64,000 bases of DNA, from positions 243,240 through 307,239 of the forward strand of contig NZ_JAHTMW010000011.1 in NCBI RefSeq assembly GCF_026236535.1, read 5' to 3'. This document shows positions 43,370 to 51,917 of the stretch, piece by piece. This DNA comes from Streptomyces sp. SKN60. GTDB taxonomy: Bacteria > Actinomycetota > Actinomycetes > Streptomycetales > Streptomycetaceae. Position 1 is the stretch's first letter. Every line of letters begins with the position of its first letter. A program made the position numbers and the translations under genes. Below the pieces are notes generated by a model. That model was not told the origin of the DNA. It worked only from the letters and a program-made list of their open reading frames with translations, and searched no databases.

Positions 43370-46234
43370 GTGTCCGCACACACGCCGCACACACCACCGC
43401 CTTTCCGCGATCGGCAGCTGCCTTTTGCGAAACGCGTCGACGACCTCCTGTCGCGGCTCACCCTCGACGAGAAGATCGGATTCCTGCACCAGTTCACGCC
43501 CGCCGTGGAGCGGCTCGGCCTCGCCGCGTTCCGCACCGGTCAGGAGGCTCTGCACGGCGTGGCCTGGATGGGTCCGGCCACCGTCTTCCCGCAGGCGGTG
43601 GGCCTGGACGCGACCTGGAACACGGATCTCGTACGAAGGGTCGGCGAGGCCGTGTCCAAGGAGGTCCGCGCGATGCGCGCCCGCGACGACCGCGTGGGCC
43701 TGAACGTCTGGTCCCCGACCGTGAACCTGCTCCGCCACCCTCTGTGGGGCCGCAACGAGGAGGGCTACTCGGAGGACCCGAGGCTCACCTCGGCCATCGC
43801 CACCGCCTACACGCACGGCCTGCGCGGCGAGCACCCGACGTACTGGCGCACCGCGCCCGTCCTCAAGCACTGGCTGGCCCACAACAACGAGACGGGCCGT
43901 GACGTCACGTCGTCCTCGGTCCGCCCGCGCGTCCTTCACGAATACGACCTGCGCGCCTTCCGCGAGACGGTCGAGGCGGGCGCCGTGGCCGGTGTGATGC
44001 CGGCGTACAACCTGGTCAACGGCCGCCCGAACCACGTCTCGCCCTCCCTCCGCGAGCATCTGCGCACCTGGACCGACGAGGAGCTGCTTGTCTGCTCGGA
44101 CGCGGGCGCGCCCTCCAACCTGGTCGACTCCGAGCACTACTTCGACACCCACGAGGAGGCGACGGCCGCCGCGCTGCGGGCCGGCGTCGACAGCTTCACC
44201 GACCACGGCACCGACAGCTCGAAGATCACCGCACGGGTCCGCGGCGCCCTGGAGCAGGGCCTGCTGACCGAGTCGGACGTCGACGCGGCGGTCCGCCGCC
44301 AGCTCTCGGTCCGTTTCCGCCTCGGCGAGTTCGACCCGGAGTACGACCCGCACACGCTCACCGCGGCCTTCGACACCCCGGACCACCGGGCCCTCGCGCA
44401 AGAGGCGGCCGAGCAGGCGGTGGTGCTGCTCAAGAACAGCGGTGGCCTGCTGCCGCTCGCACCCGGCACCCGGCTCGCGGTGGTCGGCCTGCTCGCCGAC
44501 GAGTGCAAGCTCGACTGGTACAGCGGCACGCTGCTGCACCGCTGCACGCCGCTGGCGGGCCTGTCCGAGCGGTTCGGAGCCGAGCGCGTGCAGTTCGCGG
44601 AGGGCGTGGACCGGATCCTGCTGAAGACCTCGGCCGGAACCTTCCTGCACGTCCCCGCGGCGGACGCCGACGACGAGGTGCCCGGCGCCGAGGGCGCCCT
44701 CGACCCGGCCCTGCTCGCGGGCCGGACGGACCTGCCCCCGCTCACCACCGATGCGACGACGGCCACCGAGTTCTCCCTCATCGACTGGGGCGAGGGCGTG
44801 CTGACCCTGCGCGCCCCCGACGGCCGCTATCTCTCCGTCGCCGAGGACGGCTTTGTCCGGGCCTCCGCCGACCAGCCCGGAGGCTGGGTCGTCCAGGAGA
44901 CCTTCCGACTGGAACCGCACGGGAACGGCCACCTCCTTCGGCACATCGCTACGGGTCACCCCCTCTCTGTCGCCGCCGACGGCATGAAGGTTGCCGACGG
45001 GAACGGGGAGATCTTCGAGGTCGTCCTCGTCGAGAGCGGCGAGGACGCGGTGGACAGGGTCGCCTCGCAGGCGGACGTGGTGGTGGTGGTCGCGGGCAAC
45101 GATCCGCACATCAACGGACGCGAGACCGAGGACCGCACGACCCTCGCCCTCCCCGCCCACCAGGAGCGCCTCCTGCGCTCGGCCCGCACCGCCAACCCGA
45201 ACACGGTGCTTGCGCTGGTCTCGGCGTACCCGTACGCGGTCGATCACGCGGAAGTGCCGGCGCTGCTGTGGACGGCCCATGGCGGCCAGGCGGCCGGCAG
45301 CGCCCTGGCCCGGATCCTGGCCGGCGACGTCTCCCCCGCCGGCCGCCTCCCGCAGACTTGGTACGCCGACGACTCCGACCTGCCCGGTCTCCTCGACTAC
45401 GACGTGATCGGCGGCCGCCAGACGTACCTCTACTTCGAGGGCACGCCTCTCTTCCCGTTCGGCCACGGCCTGTCGTACGCGTCCTTCTGCTACGAAGGCC
45501 TCACGACGCACGTCGAGGACGGGACACTGCACGTGTCCTTCACGGTCGCCAACACCGGTGATGTCGTCGCGGACGAGGTCGCCCAGCTCTACACCCGGGC
45601 CATGGAGCCGTCGGTCCCGCGGCCCCGCAGGGAACTGGCCGCGCACCGGCGGGTGACGCTCGCGCCCGGCGAGGTCACGGAGATCGCCTTCCGGGTGCCG
45701 ATGTCGGACTTCGCGTTCTGGGACGTCGCACAGGGACGCCGGCGGGTGGAACCGGGCCCCTACGAGATCCTCGTCGGCGCGTCCAGCGAGGACATCCGCC
45801 TGACCCGGACCGTCGACCTCGACGGCGAGCCGTCCGTCCCCCGGCCGGTCATGGTGGGCGGCCTGGACGCGGTGGACTTCGACGACCAGAGCGACACGGA
45901 GATCGTGGACCGCGCGAAGAGCTCGGGTGACTCCGTCGCCCCGGTGACCGGCCTGAGGGGCGAGCTGGTGTTCCGTGACTGTGACTTCGGAGAGGGGGCC
46001 GCCGGAATCACGGTGGAGGCCGCGGGTGAGGGCACGGTCGAACTCTCACTGGGTGACGGTCCGGTACGTGCGGTGCTCACGCTTTCCCCGGTCGCACCCG
46101 GGCCCTACGACTACGCCACGGTGAGCGCCCCCGTCGTCGTGCCGGCCGGTGTGCACGACGTCCGCCTCGGACTGCGTGGCCCGGTGCGACTCGCGCGCGT
46201 CGCCTTCGACGGATCATCGAAGCGCTTCACTTGA
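43370..46234 (+). CDS. GH3 beta-glucosidase/xylosidase (trefoil-insert type)
   Basis: A 954-residue cytoplasmic enzyme, paralogue of the one at 17873 with the same domain order. Barrel with KHWLAHNNE and nucleophile LLVCSDAGAPSN (Asp ~244), second domain from VVLLKNSGGLLPL, beta-trefoil-like insert (~430-550, GRYLSVAEDG and TGHPLSVAADG turns), PFGHGLSYASF, FnIII-like domain and C-terminal beta-sandwich. GTG 43370 follows AAGGGG. In the xyloglucan setting, beta-glucosidase action on the de-xylosylated backbone fits. Its last codons (SSKRFT) are written by an operator for the next gene. Confidence 0.92.
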   Translation: MSAHTPHTPPPFRDRQLPFAKRVDDLLSRLTLDEKIGFLHQFTPAVERLGLAAFRTGQEALHGVAWMGPATVFPQAVGLDATWNTDLVRRVGEAVSKEVRAMRARDDRVGLNVWSPTVNLLRHPLWGRNEEGYSEDPRLTSAIATAYTHGLRGEHPTYWRTAPVLKHWLAHNNETGRDVTSSSVRPRVLHEYDLRAFRETVEAGAVAGVMPAYNLVNGRPNHVSPSLREHLRTWTDEELLVCSDAGAPSNLVDSEHYFDTHEEATAAALRAGVDSFTDHGTDSSKITARVRGALEQGLLTESDVDAAVRRQLSVRFRLGEFDPEYDPHTLTAAFDTPDHRALAQEAAEQAVVLLKNSGGLLPLAPGTRLAVVGLLADECKLDWYSGTLLHRCTPLAGLSERFGAERVQFAEGVDRILLKTSAGTFLHVPAADADDEVPGAEGALDPALLAGRTDLPPLTTDATTATEFSLIDWGEGVLTLRAPDGRYLSVAEDGFVRASADQPGGWVVQETFRLEPHGNGHLLRHIATGHPLSVAADGMKVADGNGEIFEVVLVESGEDAVDRVASQADVVVVVAGNDPHINGRETEDRTTLALPAHQERLLRSARTANPNTVLALVSAYPYAVDHAEVPALLWTAHGGQAAGSALARILAGDVSPAGRLPQTWYADDSDLPGLLDYDVIGGRQTYLYFEGTPLFPFGHGLSYASFCYEGLTTHVEDGTLHVSFTVANTGDVVADEVAQLYTRAMEPSVPRPRRELAAHRRVTLAPGEVTEIAFRVPMSDFAFWDVAQGRRRVEPGPYEILVGASSEDIRLTRTVDLDGEPSVPRPVMVGGLDAVDFDDQSDTEIVDRAKSSGDSVAPVTGLRGELVFRDCDFGEGAAGITVEAAGEGTVELSLGDGPVRAVLTLSPVAPGPYDYATVSAPVVVPAGVHDVRLGLRGPVRLARVAFDGSSKRFT
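46217..46230. promoter_or_regulatory. LacI-type operator inside the 3' end of GH3
   Basis: TCGAAGCGCTTCAC occupies the last sense codons (Ser-Lys-Arg-Phe-Thr) of the GH3 gene, just before its TGA. It lies 120 bp (centre to centre) from the copy at 46337. Confidence 0.83.
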
Positions 46235-46336
46235 GAGGCACGGCAGTGAGGGTCTTCTGACGCAACAACAGGGGATGCGGCAATGAAACATACTTCCTTG
46301 CCAGCCGTTGGCATCCTATCTTGGGCGATGACAGCG

Positions 46337-46350
46337 TCGAAGCGCTTCAC
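46337..46350. promoter_or_regulatory. LacI-type operator TCGAAGCGCTTCAC before GH31
   Basis: 97 bp before the GH31 start. With the copy in the GH3 end it forms a pair around the GH31 promoter region; no clear -35/-10 pair could be fixed there. Confidence 0.85.
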
Positions 46351-46446
46351 CAACCGATGGACGCTTACCCGAACGCCCAAGGACAGCTACCACTGGTACC
46401 GGGGCCTGATCACCGCGCACCGCGCGCGGACGGAGGAAGCCACCCG

Positions 46447-48729
46447 ATGAAGTTCACCGACGGCTACTGGCTGATGCGTCCCGGAGTGACCGCGCACTAC
46501 GCCACCGAGGTCGCGGACGTCCGGGCCGACGAGCACTGGGTCACCCTCTACGCGCCGGTGAAGCACGTGCGCGGCCGCGGCGGCATGCTCAACAGCGCGC
46601 TGCTGACGGTCGAGTGCTGGTCGCCGGCCGAGGGCGTGATCGGCGTACGCGCCACCCACCACGCCGGCTCGGTGCGCCGGGGGCCGGAGTTCGCACTGCC
46701 CGGCGCGCGACCGGATGTGGGAAAGGTGTGCCGGGACGGCGCGGTGGTCGAGCTCGGAGCGGGTGAGCTGACGCTGCGGGTGGACACCTCCCAGCCGTGG
46801 CGCCTGGAGTTCTCCGCCGGCGGCCGGGAGCTGACCTCCGTGGGCGAGCGCGGCATCGGCTTCGTCACCGACGCCGCCGGACGGCACCACATGCTGGGCC
46901 AACTCGCCCTGGGCGTCGGCGAGCTGGTGTACGGACTCGGTGAGCGTTTCACTCCGTTCGTCAAGAACGGCCAGGTGGTGGACATCTGGCAGGCGGACGG
47001 CGGCACGAGCAGCGAGCAGGCGTACAAGAACGTCCCCTTCCACCTGACGAACCGCGGCTACGGGGTCTTCGTCAACCATCCCGGCAAGGTGAGTTACGAG
47101 GTCGGCTCCGAGTCGGTCGGCCAGGTCCAGTTCAGCGTCGAGGACCAGTCGCTGGAGTTCTTCGTCGTCCACGGCCCGACCCCGAAGCAGGTCTTGGAGC
47201 GTTACACGGCCCTCTCCGGCCGCCCCGCGCTGCCGCCGGCCTGGGCGCTGGGCCTGTGGCTGACGACCTCCTTCACCACCGACTACGACGAGGCCACCGT
47301 CAACCGCTTCGTGGGCGGCATGGTCGAACGCGGCATCCCGCTCAGCGTGTTCCACTTCGACTGCTTCTGGATGCGCGGCTACCAGTGGTGCGACTTCGCA
47401 TGGGACTCCGACACCTTCCCCGACCCGGCCGGCATGCTCACCCGCCTCAAGGAGCAGGGGCTGCGGATCTCCGCCTGGATCAACCCGTACGTCGCGCAGA
47501 AGTCGGCGCTGTTCGAGGAGGGCATGCGCGAGGGCCACCTGGTGCGGCGCCCGGACGGCAGCGTGTGGCAGTGGGACCTGTGGCAGCCGGGCATGGCCCT
47601 GGTGGACTTCACCGACCCCGCCGCCCGCGACTGGTACACCGACAAGCTCCGCGCCCTCCTCGACATGGGCGTGGACTGCTTCAAGACCGACTTCGGCGAG
47701 CGCATCCCCACCGACGTCGTCTGGCACGACGGCTCCGACCCCGAGCGGATGCACAACTACTACACCCACCTCTACAACGAGGCCGTGTTCGAGCTGCTGC
47801 GCGAGGTGCGCGGCGAGGGCGAGGCGCTGCTGTTCGCCCGCTCCGCCACCGCCGGCGGCCAGCAGTACCCGGTGCACTGGGGCGGTGACTGCGAGTCCCA
47901 CTTCAACGCCATGGCCGAGTCACTGCGCGCCGGACTCTCCCTCGGCCTGTCCGGCTTCGGCTTCTGGAGCCACGACATCGGCGGCTTCGAAGGCACCCCG
48001 ACCCCCACCGTCTTCAAGCGCTGGGTGCAGTTCGGGCTGCTCTCCTCGCACAGCCGGCTGCACGGCAGCAAGTCCTACCGCGTGCCGTGGGACTACGGCG
48101 AGGAGGCCGTCGACGTCACCCGCGAGTTCACCCTGCTCAAGCACCGCCTCGCCCCGTACCTCCAGCGCGCCGCGCAGCAGGCGCACGCCACCGGCGTTCC
48201 GGTGATGCGCGCGATGGTGCTTGAGTTCCCCGACGACCCGGCCGCGGCCACGCTCGACCGGCAGTACCTGCTCGGCGACGACCTGCTCGTCGCCCCCGTC
48301 TTCACCGACGACGGCACGGTCGACTACTACGTACCCGAGGGAACCTGGACGAACATCCTGACCGGCGCCCAGGTCACCGGCCCCCGCTGGGTGCGCGAGC
48401 AGCACGGCTTCCACACCCTGCCCCTGCTCGCCCGCCCCGACTCGGTCATCCCGCTCGCCGCGGACGACCAGCGCCCGGTCTCCGCCTGGGCGGACGGTGT
48501 CGAACTGCGGGTGCACGCCTTCGCCGACGGCGCCGAGCGCACCGTCGTGATCCCCACCACCGACGGCCCCGGTGAGGCTGCCCGCTTCCACCTGCGCCGC
48601 CGTGGCGGCCGCCTGCACGTGACCACCGACAGCCCGCACCCGTGGCAGCTGCGGATCGGCAGCCCGAACGCCACGTCGCACCCCCGCCCGGCCGGCACCT
48701 CGGAGGCCGACCTGCCGTACCCGGCCTGA
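46447..48729 (+). CDS. GH31 alpha-xylosidase
   Basis: A 760-residue cytoplasmic enzyme very like E. coli YicI. The nucleophile is Asp ~415 in CFKTDFGERIP and the acid/base Asp ~481 in HWGGDCES; I recall YicI using 416 and 482, an almost exact match. HFDCFWMRGYQWCDF is the alpha-xylosidase-specific loop. It removes alpha-1,6-xylose from xyloglucan oligosaccharides, the key step of this locus. ATG 46447 follows GGAGGAAG; the open frame starts 126 bp earlier but overlaps the operator. A strong terminator follows. Confidence 0.95.
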   Translation: MKFTDGYWLMRPGVTAHYATEVADVRADEHWVTLYAPVKHVRGRGGMLNSALLTVECWSPAEGVIGVRATHHAGSVRRGPEFALPGARPDVGKVCRDGAVVELGAGELTLRVDTSQPWRLEFSAGGRELTSVGERGIGFVTDAAGRHHMLGQLALGVGELVYGLGERFTPFVKNGQVVDIWQADGGTSSEQAYKNVPFHLTNRGYGVFVNHPGKVSYEVGSESVGQVQFSVEDQSLEFFVVHGPTPKQVLERYTALSGRPALPPAWALGLWLTTSFTTDYDEATVNRFVGGMVERGIPLSVFHFDCFWMRGYQWCDFAWDSDTFPDPAGMLTRLKEQGLRISAWINPYVAQKSALFEEGMREGHLVRRPDGSVWQWDLWQPGMALVDFTDPAARDWYTDKLRALLDMGVDCFKTDFGERIPTDVVWHDGSDPERMHNYYTHLYNEAVFELLREVRGEGEALLFARSATAGGQQYPVHWGGDCESHFNAMAESLRAGLSLGLSGFGFWSHDIGGFEGTPTPTVFKRWVQFGLLSSHSRLHGSKSYRVPWDYGEEAVDVTREFTLLKHRLAPYLQRAAQQAHATGVPVMRAMVLEFPDDPAAATLDRQYLLGDDLLVAPVFTDDGTVDYYVPEGTWTNILTGAQVTGPRWVREQHGFHTLPLLARPDSVIPLAADDQRPVSAWADGVELRVHAFADGAERTVVIPTTDGPGEAARFHLRRRGGRLHVTTDSPHPWQLRIGSPNATSHPRPAGTSEADLPYPA

Positions 48730-48793
48730 ACCCGACAGTCGGGCCGCGGGGCCGCTGCCGACCCGTTCCCGCCGCTACGGCCTCGCCGTCGAA

Positions 48794-48830
48794 CCCCGGC
48801 CCGGCTCCGCACAGCGGAGCCGGGCCGGGG
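48794..48830. terminator. Bidirectional hairpin terminator
   Basis: Perfect 17-bp stem (48794-48810 with 48814-48830) and a 3-nt loop between convergent GH31 and GH62. It separates the two hemicellulose loci. Confidence 0.88.
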
Positions 48831-48838
48831 TCACGTGG

Positions 48839-50317
48839 TCAGCGCTGCAGGGTCAGCAGACCGGGCCGGTAGGGCAACAGGCCGTAGTCGCCGCCGACGT
48901 TGGGGTCGTGTCCCTGGTAGAGGAGGCGCAGGTTGCAGGGGTCGACCGTGAAGGTCTGATCCGGGCCGGTGCGGAGCAGTTCGCCGTGGCTGATGTCGTC
49001 GGTCCAGGTGGCGCCGCTGTTGGCCTTGCCGGCGAAGGGGTTGCTCTCGGTCGCGGCCTGGGGCGTCCACGAGCCGTTCAGGCTGGTGGCCGTGAAGGAG
49101 CGGAAGTAGCGCTGCTCCTGGGCGCCCCGCGCCTCGACGATCATGAGGTACTGGTTCTGGTCCTTGAGCTTGTAGACCTGCGGCGCCTCGAAGAGGTTCT
49201 TCACCGTGTCGCTCATGACCGTCGTGTACGACGAGCCGAAGCTGCCCGGGAAGTTCCCGATCGGCATGCTCGCCCGGTAGATCTTGCCGTTGTCACCGGC
49301 GAAGAACAGGTACATGTTCGTCCCGTCGCCGATGAGCGTCTGGTCGATGGGACCCGTTCCCGGGTCGGGGAGGCTTCCGGAGAAGAGCTCCTGCTCCGCC
49401 GACCAGCCGTTCGGGTTGGTGGGGTCGCTCGACGTCCGGTAGGAGAAGGCGGTCCTGCCCCACTGGTAGGCCAGCACCCAGATGTTCTTCGGCGCGAAGT
49501 AGAAGAGTGTGGGCGCGACGGCGTTGTTCGACATCGTGTTCTGGCTCGCCGAGGCCATGTCCGACCAGTTGGTGAACAGGCTGAAGTTCATCGAGCCCCA
49601 GGCCACCCCCGTCCCCGCGGCGCCGTGCGTCGTCGCGTAGACGAGCTGCTTGCCGTTGTAGGGGGCGACGGTGAAGTCCTTCAGCGAGGCCCATCCCGCC
49701 TTGGGCTGCGCCAGCGCGCCCGTCGACGACCAGCGGTACGTCGAGGGCAGGGCGCAGGTGCCGGGAGTGGTGCCGCTGCCGACCTTGACGAGCTGCCACT
49801 GCTGGTTGGCGCCGCCCCAGTCGTCGTACTGGACGATGTTCGCGCCGTCGGCGGTGGAGGCGCCCTGCACTTCGAGGGCCTTGCCGCTGTGGCGCGCGAT
49901 GAGCCTCACGTAGCCGTCCGAGCTGTCGGCCAGCCGCCACTGCTGGTTGGTGCCGTTCAGGTCGGTCCACTGGACGATCGGTGCGCCGTTGGCGGTGGAC
50001 CTGTTCTGGACGTCCAGCACCTTGCCGGAGTGGCGGGACTTGACGCGGTAGTAGCCGTCGCCGGAGTCGACGAACTGCCATTGCTGCTGGTTCTGGTCGT
50101 TCCTGGTCCACTGGGTGATGCGAGCCCCGTCGTTGGTCGCCAGGTTGTAGACGTCCAGGGCCTTGCCGCTGTTGCGGTTGATCAGCACGTACGAGGCGGT
50201 GGGGTCGACGGTCGCCGCGGCGGCCGGCTGGGCACCGAGGAGAGTGGCTCCGACCAGCAGGGACGACAGGAACGCGAGTACGAGACCCAGGACCAGGGGT
50301 GGATGGCGAAACCTCAT
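48839..50317 (-). CDS. Secreted GH62 arabinofuranosidase with CBM13
   Basis: A 492-residue secreted alpha-L-arabinofuranosidase. Signal peptide ~1-35. A ricin-type CBM13 (~40-170, three repeats with SGKALDV...QW) binds xylan. A short Gly/Thr linker leads to the GH62 propeller (~185-490): WASLKDFTVAPYNGK with the base Asp, APKNIWVLAYQWG and LFEAPQVYKL with the acid Glu. It strips arabinose from arabinoxylan. ATG 50317 follows AAGGAG and shares one base with the cupin stop. Last gene of the long xylan unit. Confidence 0.95.
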   Translation of the reverse strand: MRFRHPPLVLGLVLAFLSSLLVGATLLGAQPAAAATVDPTASYVLINRNSGKALDVYNLATNDGARITQWTRNDQNQQQWQFVDSGDGYYRVKSRHSGKVLDVQNRSTANGAPIVQWTDLNGTNQQWRLADSSDGYVRLIARHSGKALEVQGASTADGANIVQYDDWGGANQQWQLVKVGSGTTPGTCALPSTYRWSSTGALAQPKAGWASLKDFTVAPYNGKQLVYATTHGAAGTGVAWGSMNFSLFTNWSDMASASQNTMSNNAVAPTLFYFAPKNIWVLAYQWGRTAFSYRTSSDPTNPNGWSAEQELFSGSLPDPGTGPIDQTLIGDGTNMYLFFAGDNGKIYRASMPIGNFPGSFGSSYTTVMSDTVKNLFEAPQVYKLKDQNQYLMIVEARGAQEQRYFRSFTATSLNGSWTPQAATESNPFAGKANSGATWTDDISHGELLRTGPDQTFTVDPCNLRLLYQGHDPNVGGDYGLLPYRPGLLTLQR

Positions 50318-51060
50318 CAGAAGAGCTCCTTCGGGGGATGGGGGTGAGGTGCCTCCGACGAACCGCGCGGCGGCGGTGTCGGAGGCACGGGGACGGGATA
50401 GGGGTGGAGGAGGCCGCACATGCCGAAGAGCGGGTCCGTCGGGCGCTCCAGTCGCGACACCTCGCCGTGATCGAGGTGGGAGAGGTCTCCGGTCTTCAGA
50501 GCTTCCAGTTGGCAGCCGGTCGCGAGGGTCGACGCCAGCGAGCCGTCACGCCAGCGGATCCACCAGGCGTCAAGGAGATCGCTCTTGAGGCGGCAAGCCG
50601 CGCTGTGGAACTGCCGCAGCCCGCCTTCGCGCAGGGCCAGGAAGCCGTCGAGCGCCAGGTCGCGGCGGCGGCGCGCCGCCGCCGCGTGGTCGCCGGTCAG
50701 GACGGCCGCCGCCTGGTAGGCGTCAGGATCGGCCAGCACGGGTGCGGGGAAGGTGAAGACGGCGTCGCCCGCCTCGGGGAGTCCGCTGTTCTGCATGAGC
50801 ACCACGAGGCGCAGGCCGCCGGCGTTGACGAGGCGGTGGATCGTGCCGGGGGTGAACCAGACGACGTCGCCGGGGTGCAGCGGGGTGTCGGCGAAGCCGG
50901 TGGTGGTGAGGGTCTGGACGCTGCCCTCGCCGCTGATGACGACGTAGGCCTCGGAGCAGACGAGGTGCATGTGGGGCGTTCCCCCGCACAGCCCATCGGC
51001 GGCCTCCCAGTCGTACACGGTCAACCCGGAGATCCCGACGCCGCCGGGGAGCGGGGTCAC
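50317..51060 (-). CDS. Cupin-domain protein in the xylan operon
   Basis: A 247-residue cytoplasmic protein with one clear cupin: HMHLVCSEAYVVISGEG (His-x-His and Glu, first motif) and PGDVVWFTPGTIHRLVN (second motif with His), so a metal site is complete. The C-terminal half (~130-247) is helical and Arg-rich and not recognised. GTG 51060 overlaps the previous stop by 4 nt (GTGA). Coupling to the PmoA-like and Gfo/Idh genes suggests a shared sugar-modifying step such as isomerisation; the reaction is unknown. Confidence 0.8.
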   Translation of the reverse strand: MTPLPGGVGISGLTVYDWEAADGLCGGTPHMHLVCSEAYVVISGEGSVQTLTTTGFADTPLHPGDVVWFTPGTIHRLVNAGGLRLVVLMQNSGLPEAGDAVFTFPAPVLADPDAYQAAAVLTGDHAAAARRRRDLALDGFLALREGGLRQFHSAACRLKSDLLDAWWIRWRDGSLASTLATGCQLEALKTGDLSHLDHGEVSRLERPTDPLFGMCGLLHPYPVPVPPTPPPRGSSEAPHPHPPKELF

Positions 51061-51917
51061 CACGGGTGTTCCACGACGTGGCGGGACAGGCGCGCGGGCG
51101 TCCATGCGCCGTCGGCCACGACGATCCGGTAGCGGCGTGACAGGGTGTCGCCCGGGGCCAGCGGCAGCTCCTCCTCGAACGCCAGGGACGGGTTGACGGC
51201 GGGGAAGGGCTCCCGGCGGACGAACCAGTGGCAGGGGACTTCCGGATCGTCCAGGAACAGGAGCGTGGAGGAGCGGTCGACCTCGTCGTGCGTGCCGATG
51301 AAGGCGAGCCAGTCGCCCTTCTCGCCCATCCCGGGGCCGATCACGTCGCCGCCGGTGAAGTCGCGCGGGCCGCGCCAGAAGAGGCCGGAGTATCCGGCCA
51401 TTTCCCTCCCCTGTGTGCCGGGGCTGCCGAACGTCAGCGCCGCGTCGTGGACGTTGGTCAGCGCGGTGGTGACCTCCAGGGTCCAGGAGTCGGTCTCGAC
51501 GTCGCGTGCGGTCAGCGTGCGGCGCTCGTCGATCCAGTGCTCCCCCGCCATCGTGTGCCAGGCCAGGTCCTCGGTGATCACGACGCGGCCGTGGTCCGTT
51601 GCGGCGGACACCGCGAGGCTGCGCATCGTGCCGAGGTTGGGCAGGTCGACATAGCCCTGCCCGCGCAGGTAGGTGCCGCCACCCCAGAAGTTCTGCCCCG
51701 ACACCCAGGACGCCGTGATCTGAATGCCCTTGTGCCAGCGGTGGTCGTGCGGCCGGTACGCCGTGACCACGTCGCCGGCGAGCGTGCGCACCGGATGCAG
51801 ATAGGGCTTCGGTGCCTCGAAGGGGTCCATGACCGGTCGGTGCACATAGCGGAAGAGGTCGACGTCGCGAGCCCGGACCGTCAGCGAGTCCTCGTTCTCG
51901 TGGAGTTCGAAGGTCAC
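51057..51917 (-). CDS. PmoA-like (DUF6807) family protein
   Basis: A 286-residue protein of the family long mislabelled methane oxygenase PmoA (DUF6807). HDHRWHKGIQITASW and FWGGGTYLRGQGYV are the conserved blocks. The fold is expected to be galactose-mutarotase-like; the function is unproven. No signal peptide. GTG start overlaps the Gfo/Idh stop (GTGA). These proteins are frequently next to Gfo/Idh oxidoreductases, as here, implying a joint role on sugar-derived substrates. Confidence 0.85.
   Translation of the reverse strand: MTFELHENEDSLTVRARDVDLFRYVHRPVMDPFEAPKPYLHPVRTLAGDVVTAYRPHDHRWHKGIQITASWVSGQNFWGGGTYLRGQGYVDLPNLGTMRSLAVSAATDHGRVVITEDLAWHTMAGEHWIDERRTLTARDVETDSWTLEVTTALTNVHDAALTFGSPGTQGREMAGYSGLFWRGPRDFTGGDVIGPGMGEKGDWLAFIGTHDEVDRSSTLLFLDDPEVPCHWFVRREPFPAVNPSLAFEEELPLAPGDTLSRRYRIVVADGAWTPARLSRHVVEHPW

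Noticed and set aside
46298..46322. TTGCCA...TATCTT as the GH31 promoter
   Set aside because: The spacing between hexamers is only 13 bp, too short for a standard sigma-70-type promoter, so I did not list it.
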